From NCBI GenBank assembly GCA_002315475.1, contig DCGI01000049.1, forward strand, positions 2,674-28,572: DNA of 25,899 nucleotides, read 5' to 3'. A model generated the notes under the pieces. That model was not told the origin of the DNA. It saw only the letters and a program-made list of their open reading frames with translations, and made no database searches. Each line of letters opens with the position of its first letter. Position 1 is the stretch's first letter. Positions 21,603-25,899 of the stretch are shown here, in pieces. Position numbers and translations under genes: made by a program. This DNA is from Christensenella sp. UBA1782. GTDB taxonomy: Bacteria > Bacillota > Clostridia > Christensenellales > DTU072.

Positions 21603-22420
21603 AAGTCTTTCAATACGGTATCGGCAAACGTCCGCAAATAGGAAACGTCGGCTTCTTCCACCCGTCCGTCGTCAAAGAGTTTGGCAAGTTCGGGTTGAAC
21701 GGGCATGGAAACGGCGTTTTCCACGCCGCAAATCTTCGCCGTTTCGGATAATTTACTTTCGCCGAACAAAAAGTGCTTCTTTTTACAGTCGGGACAAACG
21801 TAATACGCCATGTTTTCCACCACGCCGAGAACGGGGATCTTCATGGCTTTTGCCATTTTGACCGCTTTTTCCACAATCATGGACACAAGGTCTTGGGGCG
21901 AGGTCACCACGACGATACCTTTAATCGGTAAAGACTGGAACAAAGTCAACGGTACGTCGCCCGTACCCGGAGGACAGTCGACGACCATGACGTCGACGGC
22001 ACCCCAGTTTACGTCCGTCCAAAACTGTTTGACGCACCCCGCTATCATCGGTCCGCGCCAAACGACGGGATCGGTTTCGTCGTCCACCATTAAGTTTAAG
22101 GATACGATTTTGATACCGGAAGGGGTTTCGGCGGGATAAATACCCGTTTCATCGCAAACAAGCCGCTCTCCCACGCCGAACGCTTTCGGAATGGACGGCC
22201 CCGTAATATCGGCGTCCAAAACGGCTACCGACTTTCCGGATTTTTGAAAACAGGAAGCGAGTAAGGACGCAACCGAACTCTTTCCCACGCCGCCTTTTCC
22301 GCTGACGACGGCAATAACGCTCTTGACTTCACTGTTTGCGTTGGGTGCTTCTACCTGCGGTGCCGAGCAAGAACCCTTCGAAGAACAGTTTTCACAATCA
22401 TGACTACAACCTTCCGACAT
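21599..22420 (-). CDS. mrp: Mrp/NBP35-type Fe-S cluster carrier ATPase
   Basis: A 273-residue P-loop ATPase of the Mrp/ApbC/NBP35 family that binds and delivers Fe-S clusters. The deviant Walker A, SGKGGVGKSS, is at 40-49, VVDCPPGTGD (Walker B) at about 147-155, and the cluster-binding CPDC (C209, C212) at the C-terminal end of the core. The N-terminus has a Cys/His cluster (C5, H7, C9, C12, C18), as in NBP35-like proteins, which may hold a second cluster. The start is ATG at 22420, with AGAGG upstream. First gene of the operon, with a promoter at 22468-22496; its TGA overlaps the next start. Confidence 0.92.
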   Translation of the reverse strand: MSEGCSHDCENCSSKGSCSAPQVEAPNANSEVKSVIAVVSGKGGVGKSSVASLLASCFQKSGKSVAVLDADITGPSIPKAFGVGERLVCDETGIYPAETPSGIKIVSLNLMVDDETDPVVWRGPMIAGCVKQFWTDVNWGAVDVMVVDCPPGTGDVPLTLFQSLPIKGIVVVTSPQDLVSMIVEKAVKMAKAMKIPVLGVVENMAYYVCPDCKKKHFLFGESKLSETAKICGVENAVSMPVQPELAKLFDDGRVEEADVSYLRTFADTVLKDL

Positions 22421-22467
22421 ATTTTCCTCTTTTTTTCATTCTAAGCAAAACTTCTCAGTTTGTTCAA

Positions 22468-22496
22468 ATTATACTACATACCCGAAAAAAAAGCAA
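22468..22496 (-). promoter_or_regulatory. promoter of the mrp operon
   Basis: Minus strand: a perfect TATAAT (22473-22468) with TTGCTT 17 bases upstream (22496-22491). The transcript would begin near 22461, about 40 bases before the mrp ATG. Apart from this promoter I see nothing definite in the gene-free stretch 22421-22681. Confidence 0.65.
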
Positions 22497-22681
22497 GCAT
22501 CCCGAAAAAGGGGGGTGTTTCGCCGTCGTTTTCTCCCGCACCGTTCCGTAAACAGTGGGTTGCTTTTGGTCGAAAAATCTATGTTTCTTTTGCAAGTACG
22601 ATAAAAATCCGATACTACCTCCTTGCGACTTGCTCGTCCTCGCCCAAGTTTCCTTGCTTAATCAAACCTTGAAACGTATTC

Positions 22682-22924
22682 TCATTGTGTTCGTTCGAGA
22701 GCCGAAAACAATATGGTACCGGAAGCGACGTCCGCATAACTGAACGTGCCGATTTCTCCCCCCTCCTTCCGCACGGTAAAGACTTTCGGATAGACGTCCT
22801 CCACCTTCCCTTGAAAAAATTCCACCCGATTTCTTCCCCGACGTACTTTGACGCGTACGGGTATTCCGCATATCTTTTGAATTCTTCCTTTGATTTCTTC
22901 CAAACTTTTGGGTGCTTCTCGCAT
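22682..22924 (-). CDS. veg: Veg protein
   Basis: An 80-residue protein that fits the Veg family of Bacillota: EEIKGRI near the start, then GIPVRVKVRRGRNRVEFFQG, VYPKVFTVR and the closing FSYADVASGTILFS (compare the family's SYADxLTxTVEL). In Bacillus subtilis, Veg stimulates biofilm gene expression and its gene is highly expressed; the exact molecular role is unclear. The start is ATG at 22924, with GGAGG eight bases upstream; a longer frame to 22999 has no ribosome site. It is divergent from the SPOCS/LysM gene with 113 bases between. No terminator is obvious after it. Confidence 0.88.
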   Translation of the reverse strand: MREAPKSLEEIKGRIQKICGIPVRVKVRRGRNRVEFFQGKVEDVYPKVFTVRKEGGEIGTFSYADVASGTILFSALERTQ

Positions 22925-23037
22925 AACGTATGCCTCCTTCTTTTTCGGAGAGTATTCCCCTTTTTCGAAAAAACAGTCATACCGCCGTCCTTTCGGCATA
23001 TCTTTTTATCAAGCAATAATCGGCAGGGGGTTTAGTC

Positions 23038-24507
23038 ATGTATCACACAATCAATGCAAGCTGTAAAGAACTTTTGGAAGAGGTCTTTTTTCAAGAGTCA
23101 TCGGAGTTTTCCAAAGAGGACGGAACGCCGCTCGGCGTTACGGCAAGCGGTACGGTAATCGGTTACGAAACGCTAACCGACGAAATCCGCGTGACCGTCC
23201 GGACAAAATTCCGTCTTCTGTACGTAGACGAAAACGGATTCTTTTTCAGTAGAACGGCGGAAAAGGAAAGTACCCGTTCGGTTCGGCAAGAGGGCGTCAC
23301 TCCGTCCTCGTGCGTTTTCGTATCGGCTACCGTCTGCGACGTCAACAAAAAGGGAAATAATCCCGTTCTCTGTCAAGCGACCGTACGTTTGACGGGTTGG
23401 TTTTTGCAAGAACGAGAATTGCGTTTTCTCGACGTCTGTTCCGAAAAAACTTTTTGCAAGAGCGAACCCGTACCCGTAGAGAGCCTTCGCTGTCTGACGC
23501 CGGGCGGACTGACTTTGTCGTTTGCGGATGAAACCAAAATGAACGTTTCTTCCCTCTTGGACTATTCGGCACAAGCCACCGTTTCCAACGTCTATCCTTC
23601 GCAAGGAATGTATCGCATCGAGGGGGACACCTACGTCAGAATCGTCGCACAGAACGAAGACGGTGCTTGTTTTTCCCAACTTTTTTCCCACCCTTTCAGT
23701 ACCGAGATTTCCGACGAAAGCGTTTCGCCGTCGGGCGAAATCGACGTGTCCGTTTCGGTGCGGGACGTCGTCGTTTCATTGTCGGAAGACGACAAACGAA
23801 ACGTCATCTTCGACCTGACGCTGAACTTCGAAGCTACGGCTTCTTTTCAGGAAACGGTCGAGTCGGTACGCGACGTCTATTCGGTAACGAACGTCTTGAA
23901 CGTCGAAGAATCGGACGCCACCCTTTGCACCGGTTTCTGCTTCCGTTCCCTTCGGGATAAAGCGACTGCTTCAGTCACGCCTAAGGACGGTGCGAACGAG
24001 CTGTTTGGGATACTCTACGGAGGCATTACGGCATCTTATACGAAAATTAACGGTCAGTTTTTTACCGAAGGCATCATCCAAACGCAACTACTTTACAAAA
24101 ACGGAAAAGACCGTCCCGTCTCGTTAACTACGGAGATTCCTTACCAAATCGCTCTGCCGGTAGACTCCGTCTGCAACACGCGTTTACAACCCGAAGTATC
24201 GGTCACCAACCTTTCGGCAAGACTCCGTAACGGCGGCGAAATCGACGTAACGAGCGAGCTTATTTTGAGCGTGAAAGGTCTACGAACCGAAACCGTTCAT
24301 ATCCTCTCCGACGTGCAAATCGGAGAACCCAAAGAACCCGACGAATACGCCGTCACCCTCTATTTGGTTCGGTCGGGCGAAACCCTTTGGGACGTAGCCA
24401 AAGCCCTCAATACTTCGGAAGAAATTTTGCGTGCCCAAAACCCGGAATCGGGCACTTTATCGGGCGGTGAAAAAATCATATTCTACCGCGAAGAAAATAA
24501 CTCGTAA
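23038..24507 (+). CDS. SPOCS (DUF3794) and LysM domain protein, spore-envelope type
   Basis: A 489-residue protein with three SPOCS/DUF3794-like beta modules (about residues 1-150, 165-300 and 310-435) and a C-terminal LysM domain (about 443-487, LVRSGETLWDVAKALN, ending GEKIIFYR). LysM binds peptidoglycan, and SPOCS modules occur in spore coat and cortex morphogenesis proteins, so a role in building the spore envelope is likely. There is no signal peptide, as is usual for mother-cell coat proteins. The start is set by AGGGGG seven bases before the ATG. The pairing with veg is, as far as I recall, common in clostridia. A weak sigma-E-like promoter may lie at 22976-23004, and a terminator follows at 24531. 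Confidence 0.85.
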   Translation: MYHTINASCKELLEEVFFQESSEFSKEDGTPLGVTASGTVIGYETLTDEIRVTVRTKFRLLYVDENGFFFSRTAEKESTRSVRQEGVTPSSCVFVSATVCDVNKKGNNPVLCQATVRLTGWFLQERELRFLDVCSEKTFCKSEPVPVESLRCLTPGGLTLSFADETKMNVSSLLDYSAQATVSNVYPSQGMYRIEGDTYVRIVAQNEDGACFSQLFSHPFSTEISDESVSPSGEIDVSVSVRDVVVSLSEDDKRNVIFDLTLNFEATASFQETVESVRDVYSVTNVLNVEESDATLCTGFCFRSLRDKATASVTPKDGANELFGILYGGITASYTKINGQFFTEGIIQTQLLYKNGKDRPVSLTTEIPYQIALPVDSVCNTRLQPEVSVTNLSARLRNGGEIDVTSELILSVKGLRTETVHILSDVQIGEPKEPDEYAVTLYLVRSGETLWDVAKALNTSEEILRAQNPESGTLSGGEKIIFYREENNS

Positions 24508-24530
24508 TCCCCCTTTCCGAAGACTCTTTC

Positions 24531-24561
24531 GGGTTCGGCGCAAGTCGTCGAACCCTTTTTT
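24531..24561 (+). terminator. rho-independent terminator after the SPOCS/LysM gene
   Basis: A 10-pair stem, GGGTTCGGCG with CGTCGAACCC (one G-U) and a 5-base loop, is followed by TTTTTT. It begins 24 bases past the stop codon. Confidence 0.9.
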
Positions 24562-24592
24562 CGGTTGCCGTTTTTCGGGGCAATAAGCTTAT

Positions 24593-24671
24593 AAATTTTT
24601 AAGAATATTTTTTCTTTGACAGAATGATTCCTTCATGGTATACTGTAAGCAATCGTAAAAAATTTTTAAGA
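24593..24671 (+). repeat. 12-bp direct repeat AAATTTTTAAGA flanking the promoter
   Basis: Exact copies at 24593-24604 (upstream of the -35) and 24660-24671 (in the leader, before the ATG). The spacing start to start is 67 bases. It could be a paired operator or chance in A/T-rich DNA. Confidence 0.4.
24616..24644 (+). promoter_or_regulatory. strong sigma-A promoter of the DUF308-type gene
   Basis: A perfect TTGACA (24616-24621), a 17-base spacer and TATACT (24639-24644), preceded by an A/T-run UP-like stretch (24587-24613). The start point is near 24651, 30 bases before the ATG. Confidence 0.9.
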
Positions 24672-24680
24672 GTTATACAA

Positions 24681-25274
24681 ATGAAAATCTATCGTAACGT
24701 CAAGTTTATCCTTTTTCTCGCAGCGGGCATACTCGTCTTCGTATTTGATTTTTTCTTCTTGGAAAACATCGCAAATCTTTATAATTTAGTGGGTTCCGTC
24801 ATGGTCTTTTACGGTTTGGAAGCTACCGTCATCATGGCTGTCAAGAAAGAAATCAAAGAAGAAAAAATGCTTTTAACCAATCAAATTTTAACCCTGCTCT
24901 TAGGTTTGATTCTTTTATTCATGCCGCAAACGGAAAACAATATTATCGTGTTATCCGTCTTGTGGTCGGTGTGGGCAATCACCCGAGAAAGCGAAGAAAT
25001 CAACGAAAAAGTATTAAAGAACCTCGATTGCAAAGTCACCGCCGTCCTCAACTTTGCGGAATCCGTCGTCGTGATTGTTTTCAGTGTTCTTTTAATTTTG
25101 AACCCTTCCGAACACCATTTACACTCGCACCTGCTTTTATTGGGGGCAGAACTAATCCTCGAGGTCGTTTTACCCGTCTTGACCATTGGGGAACGGGCAA
25201 TTCTGCAAAAACGCCGTTGCTCGGTCGAAATCGAAATTCCCGAAGAACGACGACTTCCCGAAGAAACCGCATAA
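24681..25274 (+). CDS. DUF308/HdeD-like small integral membrane protein
   Basis: A 197-residue protein with six predicted membrane helices in three pairs (about 7-25, 32-52, 65-80, 86-100, 122-140 and 148-167), the pattern of DUF308/HdeD-like proteins, followed by a charged cytoplasmic tail rich in Glu and Arg. The function is unknown; HdeD in Escherichia coli is linked to acid stress, but this does not transfer safely. The start at 24681 is chosen because the only upstream methionine in frame (24624) lies before the -10 box and cannot be transcribed. The ribosome site is weak (AAGAG at 24668-24672, 8 bases before the ATG). Single-gene unit between two terminators. Confidence 0.75.
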   Translation: MKIYRNVKFILFLAAGILVFVFDFFFLENIANLYNLVGSVMVFYGLEATVIMAVKKEIKEEKMLLTNQILTLLLGLILLFMPQTENNIIVLSVLWSVWAITRESEEINEKVLKNLDCKVTAVLNFAESVVVIVFSVLLILNPSEHHLHSHLLLLGAELILEVVLPVLTIGERAILQKRRCSVEIEIPEERRLPEETA

Positions 25275-25312
25275 TTTCTTTTTTATGCACGTTTTTTTAC
25301 CGTCCTTTTTTT

Positions 25313-25338
25313 CCGCACTCTTTCGTGCGGCTTTTTTC
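25313..25338 (+). terminator. rho-independent terminator after the DUF308-type gene
   Basis: CCGCAC and GTGCGG form a 6-bp stem with a 6-base loop, followed by CTTTTTTCT. Confidence 0.88.
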
Positions 25339-25391
25339 TATTGCGTTTTTCAGCACGTTCGGGAACCGAAATTCCACACTTTGCACCCGAG

Positions 25392-25441
25392 TTATCCACA
25401 ATTTCCACAGAGTTATCCACATTTATACGGAGTTATCCACA
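25392..25441 (+). promoter_or_regulatory. cluster of three perfect DnaA boxes
   Basis: TTATCCACA occurs at 25392-25400, 25413-25421 and 25433-25441, all on the plus strand, 21 and 20 bases apart, close to two helical turns. The last two lie in a 19-base direct repeat, GAGTTATCCACATTTATAC, at 25410 and 25430. A weaker TTTCCACAG (25402-25410) sits between the first two boxes. Perfect same-strand boxes at helical phasing are what DnaA filament assembly at oriC uses, though DnaA-regulated promoters or titration sites can look alike. Confidence 0.85.
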
Positions 25442-25741
25442 TTTATACATAGGTTGTCAACAACTTTTCCACCTTTTGTAGCTTTCGCTACCGGCATTTT
25501 TGCAACGGAAGGTCGGCTTTTTCCGAAAAACTTTTATAAAGCGGAAGAATCTGACTTTTTCGGTGTTTTCGGTGTAAAAAGCCATACAAACCATTCGGCT
25601 TTTTCTCTCATTTCGGGGACGTCGGTATTTCCTGAAAATCCCAAAATAATCAAAAAGTTTTCCACAATCCTTCTCTGTTTTCGGAAAACCGGCGTATTCT
25701 TAAAGCAAACCGAACCCAATCCTTCATTTCGGTAGAAAGGG

Positions 25742-25770
25742 TTTACAAAAAACGTGTTTTTTGGTATAAT
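25742..25770 (+). promoter_or_regulatory. sigma-A promoter of the lipoprotein gene, leaderless layout
   Basis: TTTACA (25742-25747), a 17-base spacer and a perfect TATAAT (25765-25770). Six bases (ACCAAC) then separate the -10 from the ATG at 25777, so the normal start point is the A of the ATG. Confidence 0.88.
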
Positions 25771-25776
25771 ACCAAC

Positions 25777-25899
25777 ATGATTCGTACAAAAGGGCGTGTC
25801 CTCTTTCTGCTTTTTCTACTTTGTCTGTTGTTTTGTTCGTGCACCGACAAAACAAGCACTTTGGAGATTTCCGCCGAAGACGTTTACGACGTGCCTGCC
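25777..25899 (+). CDS. predicted lipoprotein, N-terminus only (cut by window edge)
   Basis: Only 41 codons are in the window. The N-terminus has basic residues (R3, K5, R7), a hydrophobic core (L9-F19) and a cysteine pair, FCSC; C22 with Ser at -1 is the likely lipidated cysteine, so the protein would be a lipoprotein on the outer face of the membrane. The mature part begins TDKTSTLEISAEDVYDVPA and cannot be assigned. The ATG has no Shine-Dalgarno and lies at the predicted transcription start, so translation would be leaderless. No later in-frame start would keep the signal peptide. Confidence 0.7.
   Translation, partial: MIRTKGRVLFLLFLLCLLFCSCTDKTSTLEISAEDVYDVPA

Larger units (their letters stand above)
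25275..25776. other. gene-free region with DnaA boxes, candidate oriC
   Basis: About 500 bases without a credible gene. From left: terminator (25313-25338), degenerate DnaA-like ATTCCACAC (25371-25379), three perfect DnaA boxes (25392-25441), a short inverted repeat GTTG-TCAA-CAAC (about 25453-25464), a hairpin GTAGC-tttc-GCTAC (25478-25491), a near-consensus box TTTTCCACA (25658-25666) in an A-rich stretch, and the lipoprotein promoter (25742-25770). Confidence 0.6.

Noticed and set aside
24624..24680. Earlier ATG for the DUF308-type protein
   Set aside because: This ATG lies between the -35 and -10 of a strong promoter, so it would not be in the transcript; the added residues are not hydrophobic or conserved-looking.
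1..25899. CRISPR arrays, tRNA or rRNA genes, insertion sequences, prophage or defence genes
   Set aside because: No regularly spaced repeats, no cloverleaf or rRNA-like sequence noticed, and no transposase, integrase, nuclease or phage protein motifs in any credible reading frame.

Overview
The window looks like a chromosomal segment from an uncultured, gut-type, spore-forming clostridium (Bacillota, Clostridia). The signs are AG-rich ribosome binding sites, sigma-A-type promoters, rho-independent terminators, a ferredoxin-dependent 2-oxoacid oxidoreductase, a Veg protein and a three-domain SPOCS/LysM spore-envelope-type protein. A very large InlB-repeat surface protein would suit a Christensenellales-like lineage, but that placement is only a guess. 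I see no rRNA, tRNA, CRISPR array, transposase or phage gene.

Left part (1-9443): a membrane-anchored calcineurin-like phosphoesterase runs off the left edge on the minus strand. Divergent from it is a two-component system: a 7-TM LytS/YesM-type histidine kinase, broken by a one-base slip in an A8 tract, and a receiver/winged-helix response regulator. After a terminator come a solitary degenerate receiver protein and an 1818-residue secreted, membrane-anchored repeat protein. The regulators probably control this surface locus, which is inference from position.

Middle (9458-14044): two minus-strand membrane-anchored enzymes probably act on polysaccharide outside the cell. One is a fusion of an alpha/beta-hydrolase esterase with a clan-A-like glycosidase. 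The other is a multi-TM GxGYxYP-family putative glycoside hydrolase.

Metabolic part (14062-16671): a four-gene 2-oxoacid:ferredoxin oxidoreductase operon (delta, alpha, beta, gamma) with a clear promoter and terminator. Divergent from it is an unrecognised membrane protein gene interrupted by an in-frame TGA.

Housekeeping part (17360-22496, minus strand): an operon mrp - C_GCAxxG_C_C redox protein - PAP2 phosphatase - acyl-CoA ligase, then a terminator whose U-tract overlaps a -10-like box for minD-minE. minD has no Shine-Dalgarno and appears leaderless.

Right part (22682-25899): veg and the SPOCS/LysM gene diverge, followed by a DUF308-type membrane protein. A roughly 500-base gene-free region then carries three perfect, helically phased DnaA boxes, a candidate oriC or other DnaA-controlled element. 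It ends at a strong promoter that starts a lipoprotein gene with no leader. The minus-strand direction of most genes left of about 23 kb would agree with replication moving left from this point, but dnaA itself is not in the window.
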